Source of the DNA: Phoebastria nigripes
Lineage: Eukaryota > Chordata > Aves > Procellariiformes > Diomedeidae
Direction: 5' to 3'
Assembly: GCA_035582835.1 (NCBI GenBank)
Contig: JAYKAV010002695.1
Span: forward strand, 825,470-889,469
Length of the DNA stretch: 64,000 nt
The position numbers were made by a program, and so were the translations under genes. Within the stretch, counting starts at the first letter, position 1, and the number at the start of each line of letters is the position of its first letter. Below the pieces are notes generated by a model. The model ran no database searches. It saw only the letters and a program-made list of their open reading frames with translations, and had not been told where the DNA came from. Positions 1-11,941 of the stretch are shown piece after piece.

Positions 1-186
1 CAAGCTGCACGTAACTGCACTCGGGATAAAACAGCAGAGCTGGAAATAAGAGAGCAGTTTATTACCTGACAAAATGCAAGCATCTCTTTATGAGGCTGCA
101 TTTTTACACAAACACGTGAACCTCCAGAAATATTACTGTTTCATGCAGACATGAACAAAGCTCATTCTTTGAGCAAGCATGCAAAA

Positions 187-213
187 ACATATATACACGT
201 ATATGTATGTATA
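187..213. repeat. 27-bp alternating purine/pyrimidine tract
   Basis: Every base alternates purine-pyrimidine across 27 positions, mostly AT/AC/GT steps with a central ACGT. Such tracts are simple repeats that can adopt left-handed or cruciform forms when supercoiled. The structural claim is general knowledge; only the base pattern is seen here. Confidence 0.6.
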
Positions 214-1551
214 GGACAATAAATAAAACATTAAGTAACATTTTTCATATCTCATGGAATCATTTCCACTCGCTCCTCAGCAGTGAGGAAAGAACAGGCT
301 CTTGCGGAACGGTTTCTAACTAGAACAGCGTACTCAATGGTTTACATGTAATGAAATGGCCAAACTGTATTTAGCAGGAGCCCTGCCTCACGCCCATGAA
401 GCACCTCTCATTCTGTGTTTCTAACAGCTGGCTTTGACTTTCAGAGTGTACCTTTTTGCTATGCAACCAGGAAGCTGAAAACTCAATTATTCTCTTTATA
501 TACTGGCATTTCTTTCTCAGCATTGCTGGCAAAGCTACTGCTCAGAGATCTGAAGGCTTTAGCTCACAATTGCATCAAGTATAAGCAGGCAACACATTCA
601 ATCTCCTATTGCCTGTAAGAAGCGTGTTTACAGTATAGGAATCACCAATACCATATAACATGGCTTTTGCAAATGGAATTTTAACTGTGTGCCACCTGAC
701 AGAAGTACTCATATATGGTTTGAACAATAATTATGTTATTCTTGTAAAAAAATCTGCCCTGTCAGCTGCAACTTAAAGGTCACTGCTGCTGTACAAGAAA
801 AATAACAGTAAAGCAAAAGGCAAGTACAAAGAGTTACAGGAAACAATTGCAGATATTAGTCCCAGTAAAAATAACACAGCTATAATAAACAACGATGCAT
901 CATTTAATTTTACCAAAATCAACAATGAAAAAAAAAACCAAACCTGCCATAAATCAGCCTGCCATGAATTAAACAAAATTTTGCTAGAAACTACCTCCAC
1001 TGGAAGAAAGCACTTCCAATTTCTGCAATGCCTTCTGAGAGACCAGGCCAAATGGCTCACCAACCATAGAAACATCGTGAATACTATACACGAAAGCAAC
1101 ATGAAGAGGTTATCTTCAAAATGTGCTTGCTGAAAGACCAAGTATATTTGCAAGGGTGAAATCCTGCTCCTTTTAAAATCAATTAGAAGCTTTGCCGCTA
1201 AGCCCAGGGTCTCATGTCACAAGAGTTAAATAGAAAATAAATAGAAAATAAATATTTTCACAACCATTCCTGTAACCAAAGATGTCATGTTGTGGTTTTA
1301 TTAACTCACATTTTGCTAAAGCCGAATTATTACAACACAATTATTTTCAAGTGGCAGATAGTTATCTACATGAAAAATGAATTCAGCCCCAAACTGGGGT
1401 TGATTCCATGAATGTTCTGTTGAAACCTGACATATGACTACTGCAGACACTACACTGTCACATCATTATTTGGCAAACTGGAAAATACTGGACTAAGATT
1501 CACATTTAATCCAGAATTTCATACAGAAGCACCTCATTTAAGTTTTCTTAA

Positions 1552-1610
1552 AAAAAGAAACCGAAGAAAACCCAAACAGCAAAAAACCAAACCAAAACAA
1601 AAAACCCACA
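1552..1610. repeat. A-rich low-complexity tract
   Basis: Runs of A interrupted by C or CC (AAACC, AAAAC types). It is ordinary low-complexity DNA with no retroposon body recognised beside it. Confidence 0.6.
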
Positions 1611-3420
1611 CTGGGATCTTTTACAATTTTGTATACAGTTAATAAAACAGCCATATTTAAGAATTACGTTATGAAAAGCAAAATCACTTTTGGCAAGTAT
1701 GTATCACCTGGGTCCACAGGGTTTTCTATGATGAGCTGAGTGAAAATTGAATGTGTTTCCTGCTATGAATCCCTTCTATGTTTCATCCTTTTTATATTCT
1801 GGTTCTGAGATATCTCTAGACTTTGTAAAAGTGGCTAAATCCCTACAAAAGTGACTTCTTTGAGGTCTTTCTGTACAACCAAGAGTGCGCATTAGGCATA
1901 TTTCTTCTTCATATGGATGCTTCACAGGGGAGCGTTCTGTCATCCATCTTTGTACAAGTGAAATTTTGTATTACGCCACCCCTCACCTTTGCACAAATTC
2001 TGTTATTCTACCCTGGCCTGATAACCTCAATGAAGCCAGCAGAGTTAAAATACAGACAGAAGTCAGACCATACAGTTTATTTCCTGTATTTTTCTTGAAG
2101 ATCCTAAACTAGGACAGCATCACATACAGCAGAGCTATATACATTAACATATCAGTATAGCTGGCTGCAGCATTTGCCAAAGCACTGGACAGATTAGACA
2201 GAAATTTTGATTAAGGTAGATCAAAATGATTAGGTCTGAAGTGCCCAGTGAGCTTTTACTTGACAAAGTGCAGTTAGTAGTTATATTCTGGGGTTTCATA
2301 GCAAAAATATCACGTCAAAAGTCAACTGACTGGAATTTTAAACAGCAGCTGTTTAAAATGTGACAGACTTTTGCTTAGTACAGAGAATGAGAATTTTAAA
2401 AGCCATAAAACCAGGAACCTCCAAAACACAGAATACAGAAACTCTCAATTTGCTGAATAGTTAAAGGACTCCATTCATAGTTGGAATGCATTTAAAGTCA
2501 GAAAAAAGTTATTCCATGTGGAATTGGACTTCGGACAAGACAGTCACGGTCTGGCAGGAACTACTTTATGTCCACCTGGACAAACTGGGGGGCTGGTCTC
2601 CTCCTTTCATCACAGTCTTGTCCTGGGGACTGGTCCATGTTTCGTCATCCTCATCCCGCCCGCAGCACTTACTTATTTGTGACAAATGACATTCTGCCAC
2701 AGGAAGAAATGGCTTTTGATGGGTTTTTCCCTACTTCTCCCTATGAGTCTCAATTTTATAAATGGCTTAAGGTGCACAGATAGCTGTGTAGGAATGTCTA
2801 ATTGTACAAGCACTTGGTTTTTTATCTGTCTTTAATAAGAATAATGCTGATCATATAACGTTAACAAAAACTAAAATGGAACACTTAATTTCACACAATA
2901 CAGGCGAGATTCTGGTACCCATAAAAACTCAGAAAACTCATGGTGACTAAGGGCTGAGCTTTCAAAGCCATTTTCTATTTTACATTCAAAGAAAAACTGT
3001 TCAGATTTTTTTCAAGACTTGGAAACAGGTCTGAGGGAAAAAAAGATGATCTTTCAATAAATGAATTACTCTAAACCTTTAACTCTCTAATTTTTAAATT
3101 CAGTCATACACTATGTCTCCTTCAGTTCCACTGAGGAGGTTCACAGGACCTGCTTGCACNGGCTTTATAATTTTAGGTTTGTTCCTTTGTTTTCATCTCT
3201 GTAAAACATACAACAATCAGCCATGTGCACTGGGACTTTTGTAAATTTATATGTTTCTATATAACTAAGTCCCACTTCTTTGAATATATATAGTAATAAA
3301 AAGTATTTATTTTAGAATCCCTGAAGCAAATTACAAGAAGAAAACTAAACTTCAACAGAGCCACAGACACTAAAACAAGAAAGGACCATTACAATGATCT
3401 ATTTCTACTTCTTTCTTACT

Positions 3421-3479
3421 ACTTATATAGAACTTACTTATATAGAACTTATATAGAATTTACTTCTCATATAGAACTT
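3421..3479. repeat. Imperfect tandem repeat, ACTTATATAGAA unit
   Basis: Four imperfect copies of a 12-17 bp unit built on TATAGAACTT follow one another with small spacers. The unit is AT-rich and looks like a local slippage product. Confidence 0.7.
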
Positions 3480-6400
3480 CCTCTAACATTTTCATCACCT
3501 GAACACAACTTTTGTTCATCTATAACACATCTTTTAGAAAAACACACAGTTTTCATGCAAGTATTTCAAATGAAGAGATCACTATATATACAGGCAACGG
3601 GTATTTTCAGTAGTCACTTTGTAGAAAACCCCATCTTGTGACAAAGGGGAAAGACTCGAGCCCCTTACTGAACAAGATACACAATTCTCCTTTCCCTAGG
3701 ACAACTTCCCGAGCAGCTTTTTCTCAGCCTACTCTGTTTTCTCCTTCCTAATTGTGTTTTATTTTTCATGATGTCTAGGTTAATCGGGTTCCTGTTATAA
3801 CTTCTCTGAATTAAAAATATCATGTCATGGTTTATAAATAGATGCGGCAAAAGGGAAAGCTTTGCTGGGAAGTATGAAATACAAGCAGAGAATGATGGCA
3901 ACTTTGTGTTAACGGTAACTTTTTTTGTCTTAGTTAATTTTAGTTGCTGTATTTTTCTTTCCTTTTTTTTCACCTACAAAACTAACCAAAAAATGTCTCA
4001 TGCACCAAAAATTGTGATCTTATCTAATATCACTAGAAATTACCAATGTTTGTGTGTTCAGCTGGGTGATGTGAATTTAGCCGGTACACATTTGAGAAAG
4101 AGATGTTAAGTTTAACGTTGCAATGATCAAAAGCTGCATCACACGTAGAGCAGAGCATCCATGCTGGATTTGCAGCGATTGAAATCNATTCATCCACATT
4201 CCCATGCAGACAGTGTCTTGGTTGCTCGTGCCCATCAAGAGGAGCCCAGGTTCACGGTTACATTCCGGAGCTGTGAAGCGATTCTCGCCGATACACGCAG
4301 CAGGGGAATTGCTGCTGAATCTCGCTCTTTGGAGAATCAACTATCTAAAACGTAACTTCCCTCCACACTAGCTCATCAGTAAACAAATTGCCTGAATTAT
4401 TACTTGGATTAGCTCGGGATCAGGTATCTCAGGGACAGACAAGGCAGATATAGACTTTATCGGATCAGCTAAGTGCTGTTTACACAGTAGCACTGATGAA
4501 GTCTTCGGAAAAGCTTGTAGCGTATTGTGCTGTTTGGTACGACCAAGGGCATCAAAGCCTGCATCTCAGAATGTCAACACGGGCGTGATTTAACACCTGC
4601 AAGGTTTCACCTACAAGACTTTTGTTAAATAAATGTAGCCAGATCCTTCTTTTATAGCATCTGTACTTTAAACTTTGGTTGGGGTGACAGAAAAGGGGAA
4701 GCTCGTACCTGTGACACGTAGGAAATGCAGCACTGTAATTGATATGCTGTCTAACAGGGAACTAATGTAAATCTTTCAGCAAAGGGGAAATATGCTTTGA
4801 ATGTTTACTTTGAGTGATAAGGCCTCCTGATACATTTTGAACCTGCTCAGCTCTGTAAAGAGTCTTGCCAGGAAAGCCTGCGAGCATTAGTGTAATGAGT
4901 GGTCAAAAAAATCTGGACTGCCATTCCTACTTGCAAATATAAAATGCATAGCTGGGCGGTGTGCTAAATGGAGTCTTTAACTTTGAGACTAATATTTCCT
5001 AATGTTTATTTAAGATCCCACAGTGATGGGAATTGCTGAGTATAGGTATCATGTTATTCCTATTAATGGGAATGAAGAATAACACAAAAGAAGTTAAGCA
5101 ATTGTTGAGTGTACTCCAACAGAATCTAATCCAATTTCCATTTTAGCAAGAAGAAATTGAGTTTTGTAATCCTCAAGCAGATATATTGCTTTTTTAAGAA
5201 CTAAATGCAGGTTTCTTTATATTTTAAAATTGCATCAGAAACATAAAATGGAAAGATTTAATTTTCAGTAATTTTCCTTAAAACATTAATTAAATATTGC
5301 TGTTTGAAAAATTTTTGTTCATTTTTTTAATGAAAAGCATGTAACTTTACTCAGTTACGGTTGAGAGGAGTATTGTTTAAATAAAATGCCTGAAACAAAA
5401 TCTCTTGAGTCAATGGAAAGACTTGCACCGGCTGGGCATTTGATCAAACTTTCATTCAGAAAACATTTTTCTCCACCAACATACTTAAGCTGTTAAAATT
5501 AAAATGCAATTTAAGCAATTACATAAATAAGAGTGACAAATGTTTCTTTTCTTAAGTGCAAGCAGGTGTAGAGCACAATCAAGGTTATTCTCCAAGAGCC
5601 GCAATTTTACATACGTGAGCAGTGCCGAACGAGCCCAAGACAAAAGCAACAAAACATTATGAACCTTAAACAAGATTAGCCCAGTTTACATCCTGTTGCG
5701 CAAACAGATCTACAACATCATCTGTTTGAACTATGCCAACTGTTACCACAAGCCGCTGTTAACACAAATATGTGTGTTACTTCATGAGCACAACGCCCAG
5801 AAATACNTAACGTATATATGTTTAAATGACAAAGTTGTGATGCTTTAGTTCGCATGATTGATCAGTTAAGCAAGTAATTATATATTAAAGAAACCAGAGC
5901 TCATCTACCAACTGGTTTACTTTAAAGTAGGAAGTTTACTGCATACTACTACTATAAAGTAGTAACTTCACTGGAATTACACCGATGTTTTCCACAAAAA
6001 TCTGATCCAAATATATAAGGAAGTTGCAGAAAAAAATTTTAAGCCTTCTAAATGACAGATGCTTTGATCAGCTTTCCACTCTTACATTTCCAAAACCTAG
6101 CTCAACCCTTAAATACTCAGATTTCTGCCTTTGCTGCTAACACACCGTCCAACTTTAGGTGAGCAGAAAATTATCTCAATTCTTTATAACATTTCTGAAA
6201 ATAAAAATTTAAGATATGAAACCCTCAGCTACAGCAGTTCAGCAGCTAATGTAAAATACCTACTCTTAAAACAGAGAGAAGTTAGAGAATCTGTTACTTG
6301 TTAATGACAACCTCTCCATTACTGACCTCCAACTGAAGGGATTTTTTTTCTATTAGTCTCAAATGCTCAATATTTACTCACTCTATCAACACAAAACTTG

Positions 6401-7850
6401 CAGAATATTCATTATAAAGGTTTTCTTTGGTTAACCAGAAAATAAAATCCTCAGTTAGTACAAATACATGCTGATCTACAGCTAAGAATCAGATCATAGA
6501 GTTTTGTTTTGATGGCAATAAAGTATATTTTTTTGATTTCTAATGGTTTCTATATTTTCACTGCCAGTATGTGATTCTGCATGGACAGGTATAGTTTATT
6601 AATGAATTCTTCAAATCTCTTTTTGTATATATTTTTTCCTTTTATTTTCTCCTGCTTAGTGATGAAATAAAGCTGAACAGAAGACCAGAAAGCCACCTAA
6701 AATTAGTATTGAGTAAACATAGTTGAAAACTAAATTTGTAATTGCCTCTTATACATTTATCTCCCATTAATGTTATTACTACTTTTTAATATCTTTTTTA
6801 AAAATTTCTTACCATGATCTTCTTTGAGATTCTTCTATATATACACACCTTACTATCAGAAATCACTATAATGTGCAGCTCTAAATTTGCCCAACATTTG
6901 CTACTTTATACTGATAAGGCTGCATTTTCTCCTACCTTCATATCTCCTTGATAGCCTACACCAAAATCCTGCTGGAGACACAGAAAACACAATTGAGAGC
7001 AACAGCGTTAGTGCTGCTTTCTCAAGAAGCAGCCAGCAAGCTGTGAAGCATGCAATATAATGATGGAAAGGCACGGCACAAAGAGGATTTCAACACTATT
7101 ATTTCAGTATGAGAAAACAACAAACATTTACACATTTGCTTGGTTTTTTTAGAACATCTTTGGTAACGGTAGAAAGGTAAGACGATTGTGTGTGGCTCAT
7201 TTTTTAAGCAAACCTGTTTCAGAAATATTTTTGAACAATCACTGTAGCAAATATTTTTACTGAGCTTAAGAAAAATTGCAGTTCAGTGGCTTTTTCTTTC
7301 CCACATATATGTGTGTAAAAATTAAATATACCAAATGCAGCTTTATGGGAAATAATTTGGTGTAATAACTTTATAAATGGCTGAAGGATTTCGTTACTGA
7401 CTTGTATTGAAGGAAATGATGAAGAGTTTTGAAAAAATCTGTCCAGATTCCCATGTAATTGGCAGGCGGTACTCCACTTGCCTGATCTCTGATTAATGGC
7501 CACCCCCTCGGAGCACTGCTACAACTGCTATTAACTTAACTTCTCTTTATTGGAAAATACGAAAATTTGGGTACAAATTAGGTATGGCGGAAATTAAACA
7601 AATGGCCAGTTCTTGGTGACGCCAATAAAAATGCAGGGGAGTTTCACCAAGGTTGGTGTAGTTGCTTTGCACTTCCGTCAGTGCAAGGAAGCATGATTCG
7701 GTCCATGTTAACGCAAAGGATAGCTCCAGGAACAAACTGGCTATCGCTACTGCACAGCTCATAGGGATCGTTCAATCAGCACTCATACTGACCAAGTCAC
7801 GGTGTCATCTGAGCTTCCAGTAGAAAGAATTTTGGCCAAGAATTATGATC
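3480..7850. other. Non-coding DNA, nothing recognised
   Basis: No gene or known repeat seen. About 4160-4700 is somewhat richer in GC and CpG than its surroundings and has few homopolymer runs, so it could be a conserved non-coding stretch; this is inference only. The remainder is AT-rich with many short stop-limited frames. Confidence 0.5.
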
Positions 7851-7893
7851 CAGTTCTTGATAATCTTTTACGCAGTTCTTGATAATCTTTTAC
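7851..7893. repeat. 22-bp perfect tandem duplication (two copies)
   Basis: The unit beginning CAGTTCTTGATAATC is present twice head to tail; the second copy lacks only its last base. Perfect identity suggests a recent local duplication. Confidence 0.9.
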
Positions 7894-8254
7894 TGTACTT
7901 GGAAGGAAATCATGCCAACATGCAAACCTGGCACCAATTATTTCTCACTCTTCACTGATTGAGCCGAGTGAGTTACCATACAGCAAGTGAAAGCCAATGG
8001 TTCTGCTCATACCTCAACCCTGCCTTTCCCCCAAGTTCTTTTTCCCCCGTGAATCTTTATTCAAAATAAAGGAAGAGGAAATGTTAGAGCATATGCACAT
8101 GATAGCCAATGCAATCAGCAGATCCTTGCAACAGGGCCTCTATTCCCTGTAAAGAAAGTAATCAGTAAAAATGCAATGAGGACAAATGACCTGCAAGAGC
8201 TAGCTGATTCCTATGGTTAGACCCTGCCTGCTGAGACACGAGGGGGGCTGCACG

Positions 8255-8267
8255 CCACTAGATGGCA
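8255..8267 (+). promoter_or_regulatory. Candidate CTCF site
   Basis: CCACTAGATGGCA fits the CTCF core consensus CCASYAGRKGGCR at all 13 positions and contains the usual CCA..AG..GGC skeleton. CTCF is the vertebrate insulator and loop-anchor zinc-finger protein. Occupancy cannot be judged from sequence. One match of this degeneracy is expected by chance at low frequency in 64 kb, so the call is moderate. Confidence 0.45.
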
Positions 8268-8579
8268 ATGCATAGTGAAAAAGAAGTAATTTTGATTTTA
8301 CATACCCTGTGTTGGTGAAGTGTTCTTTGTAACAATACCAAAACCAAGAGCGTTCCCTCTGCTGTGCTCCATGCATTTCTTGAGGAGGAGTTACAAATAC
8401 TCTTTCATGATACGGTAAGGATTTGTTGTAATTTGGGAACTGAATAAATTACTTAAGTGCAAGTATCCAGGGAGAAGGAGCAGTAGAATACTCACAGCAG
8501 AACCTGCTAGCTATTTGGTAGTTTTTGTCCTCATGAAACAGTTTGAAATAAATCATTCTTTGATTTCTGTGCGGTTCTG

Positions 8580-8595
8580 TTATTATTATTATTAG
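8580..8595. repeat. (TTA)n microsatellite
   Basis: About five perfect trinucleotide units. Confidence 0.8.
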
Positions 8596-10113
8596 AAGCC
8601 CTGGTATCATCTGCAAACCACAANAACAGGTCTTAAGTAGCAGAGCATATGTTTCACATTTATCAAAATTCCAAATTTTGTGATTTTTTATCACTGCAGT
8701 CTACACTATGAGCAACCAGTTAATTCACATGCAAAGTTTTGCAACAAGTGATATAAAGGAAAGACTAATAAAATGCTTATACTGTGTTATACAAGTAGCT
8801 TTTAGAAGTTTTCTATTTTACAGTTAGAATTAGTACTCAGGTTATTTCTATTTCTGTTTTTATTACTGCTGAAAATTTGCTTGGGATTACAGCTACACAT
8901 GCAAACACGTCAAAAATAACATATTTTAAACTAAACCCACATTTCTGAAACCATTCAGGGGAATAAAGAAGCATGTCACATTCACTAACCATTCCCTAAA
9001 GGGGATTTTTTTAGAATCATTTGTATTTGAAATATCTCTTATTATGTATCATTTTTTTGCAGAGCGTGCCAGGAATCTCTTCGTGAGGGAGTTCTTTAGC
9101 AGCGTAAAATACTGCTTCAGGGCATGTATCTTACTTCAGTCTTCTGAACAGCCTTGAAGCAACAATATAAACAGCAGCATTTTAAAGTCTTTTTAAATAC
9201 AACTTTGGAACTGGAGCAGCACTTTATGATGAACACGTACATCCATGAGATTAAGACCTGGATCTAAAGCACAGCAAGCTCAACGCAAAGACTTACCAAT
9301 TTCAATAGCCTTTGAATTACTAAACGCACATAGCAAGAAACCATAATCAGCTAGTCCACTTACTTAGCTCTTGTTTCCAGCCATCTGAAATGAAAGGCAA
9401 GCCTGATATGCTAGGTAGGCTGATTTTCTGTAGAAGAGTGCAAAATCAAGGCCTCAGGTGGAAGATTTCGAGAGTATTTGGGCCTAAATACAGCACCTAT
9501 ACCTAAAGCTGTAGACTGAGGTGTTGCAGGATTTTTCAGAAATGCCTAAATACTTTCATCACATAAGTGAATTTATTGAAATCTGGTCAAACACAGTCAT
9601 TTCCTAGAACACTAGGTACTAATCTGCATCTTTTGACAGTTTGGATTTATTCTCTAACACATCTAAAGCTGGGACTTCCTGATACTTTCAAACCCTACTA
9701 GCATCTTCATTTTAATGGCATCTTCACAGTCAGAAAACCTAGCTCCCAGCATTAGCTTGCTAATGACAACAGTTCCCCTTCAAAACATTTAATAATTTGC
9801 AGAATATTTATCTCTTAAGAATATCAAAAATAACAATGTATAATCTTCAACTATCAGTCTTTAAAAGATGCACTTTCCATTTTTATGTTGCTTTACAGTA
9901 GAACCTGCTCCTGTAGAAATTGGACAAATCTGTATATTTTTATAAAGAGCGAATGATCATGAGTAGGCTGCAGTGAGTGGAGTAGTATAGACCTCTCAGG
10001 ACTTAAAATCTAGTTTCCTCCTTTTTTGGAGGAAAAGGGACTCCCAGAGCTAGATGCCCACCTTACCTATACTATTTTTAAAAGAGATGGGAATATTTAT
10101 TTTTGCTTTTTTC

Positions 10114-10131
10114 GGGGGGAGGAGGGGGGAG
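10114..10131 (+). other. G-rich tract, weak quadruplex potential
   Basis: Pattern G6-A-GG-A-G6-A-G. It has only two long G runs, so a three-tier intramolecular quadruplex is not assured; two-tier or intermolecular forms are possible. Confidence 0.35.
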
Positions 10132-10921
10132 TTGGTAAATGGTAATAAAATACTACTTTGTATAAATATTTTGGGATCTGCTTTCTGAGAATTAACAGTT
10201 TTCTTCACAATTAGCATAAATAAGTGATTCTGTACCAGGTAGTACAGCTCTAGTTACTAAGAATTCTGTGCTTTTAAAAAATAATTGGTAGATATTCCAA
10301 GTGCTGACTAGGGATTTGCACAGCACTCATCCCAAGATTAATGGAAAGCACATTGTGAAAACCCCACAAATCACCTGGAAAATGTATCCTGAGAAGCAAG
10401 TAAATACCTGCTAAGGTACAGGCTCTCCTTGCTTTTACATAGGGAAATCCATTGGTATTAAGGGCACTGTTAATCCTGAGGAAGGATAATAAAATCTACT
10501 TCGTCTTCCCTCAAATGTGAGAACTTTGAGAACTTTCAAAGCAATTTTTTATTCTCTGAATTTGTTCCCAACATATTATTAGAAGTCTGCAGAAACATTC
10601 AGTGCTGGATAAGTCTTCCCAGTGTATTCAAAGTAATGCTGGATGCAATATAAGAAGTGGTTTGGCCTTTTAAGAAAACCATCAGTTCAAAGTATTTTCA
10701 GCATAATCCAGGACACTAAATCACTAGTTAAATAGAAACATTTACTGACAGCTTGAGTACAAATGTTTTATTGTGAAGAGCAATGAATATAATGACCAGA
10801 GCTGTAGCCTCTTGGTCTGGCTAAACAAGGTGGTGGCGTTGGTGGGTATATGTGATTAAAATGTCATTGCCAGGGCTAAGCTGGCAGCTAAAAAGAAAAC
10901 AGAAAGAGTCCCCACCAGGCC

Positions 10922-10948
10922 TATTAAAGCTTTAGAAGGGCTTTAATA
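10922..10948. repeat. 9-bp perfect inverted repeat, 9-nt loop
   Basis: Arms TATTAAAGC and GCTTTAATA flank a 9-nt spacer. The arms contain ATTA homeodomain-type cores. It sits inside the conserved-looking block at 10.8-11.1 kb. Confidence 0.7.
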
Positions 10949-11920
10949 ACTTCTGTCAGTATGGGTCTAACTGAGATAGCCTTATTTACTCTGAAGAGGG
11001 CAAAAAGATTCACTAAAGTCAATAAAGCTGTTTCTAAAGTTTAATAAAATGGGAGACTATCACAAGCTGCTCCCAAATGATAAGCCGTCTCAGAGCTGGC
11101 TGAACAAACCAGCCTTAAAAGCAAAGGTTTCCATGTCCACACTGAAATAAATTGTGCAACCGCAACAAATCCAAACTTGCTTNAATCAAGTACAAACCAG
11201 CTTTAATTTTACTAGTTCTAGTGTCCACAGCAGTGTCAGTGCAGCAGCACACACAAGCTAGTCATCCAGGGACCCCCCTGTGCTCGCGCAGTCCACACCN
11301 GACCTTGTGCTCCAAAGTGACGCTGCTCTTGGTACACAAATACCCAGGCTGGGACAGGTGAGCTCTAATCTGGCTACACACTCTGCAGCTGCACCCTCGG
11401 AGCAGATCCAAATCTGAGTTACTATCCTGTTAACCAAATTGCAAATATTTTCATTAGTTAGTGTTTTAGTCTAAAAAAAGAAAACTAGTTCTGGGTTCAG
11501 TGCTTCTCTTTCTCCTCTGCTGTATTCTTTTCATGCTGCAAGCTTCTGTTTGCTCATTACTACTCTTCTACAATAATCTTCTGGTTAATGTTGGGCCTCT
11601 TTTCAATATTTCTTACTAAACATCAAAGCTGACCAGGCAAAAAAACCCAAACCCCTATCACTTCCCAAACTTTGCAGAATTGCTTCACTACTAGTTACAT
11701 GCAACGTAACACCTACTCTCACTTGCTGAATACTTGAAGACCTTTGTAGCTCAATGTCATGGACAACAGGATTCAGAAGCGTGACAAAATCTACCTTTTT
11801 GCAGCCAAAATTCTGGAGATTACTATGCGTGAAATGGCAGTTCAGTGATTTTGACAGCCAGTCTCCACCGTTCAGTACTTAAATAAAAAGAACTGTACCA
11901 TACTACCCTGATATGTCCGG

Positions 11921-11941
11921 AAAAAAAAAAAAAAAAAAAAA
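11921..11941 (+). repeat. A21 homopolymer
   Basis: Uninterrupted run of 21 A. No retroposon or processed pseudogene body is recognised immediately upstream and I see no flanking target duplication. Confidence 0.9.

Larger units (their letters stand above)
1..3417. other. Non-coding AT-rich DNA, no gene recognised
   Basis: Unique-looking sequence with no exon or known repeat that I can identify. The longest open frame, minus strand 773-1153 (126 codons), is very hydrophobic because it reads T-rich DNA. It has no recognisable domain and I treat it as a chance frame. A slightly GC-richer patch at about 2560-2700 holds a short near-palindrome (TGTCCA-CC-TGGACA) but nothing else recognised. An A/C-rich low-complexity stretch lies at 1552-1610. 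Confidence 0.6.
8268..11920. other. Non-coding DNA with one conserved-looking block
   Basis: No gene recognised. A (TTA)n run lies at 8580-8595 and a G-rich tract at 10114-10131. The block 10800-11110 is free of simple repeats, has several ATTA/TTAAT motifs and a 9-bp inverted repeat, and resembles conserved non-coding elements in character. The rest is AT-rich unique sequence. Confidence 0.5.

Noticed and set aside
773..1153. 126-codon hydrophobic minus-strand frame, possible membrane protein
   Set aside because: Hydrophobicity follows from T-rich DNA on that strand; no domain, no start context and no neighbouring exon.
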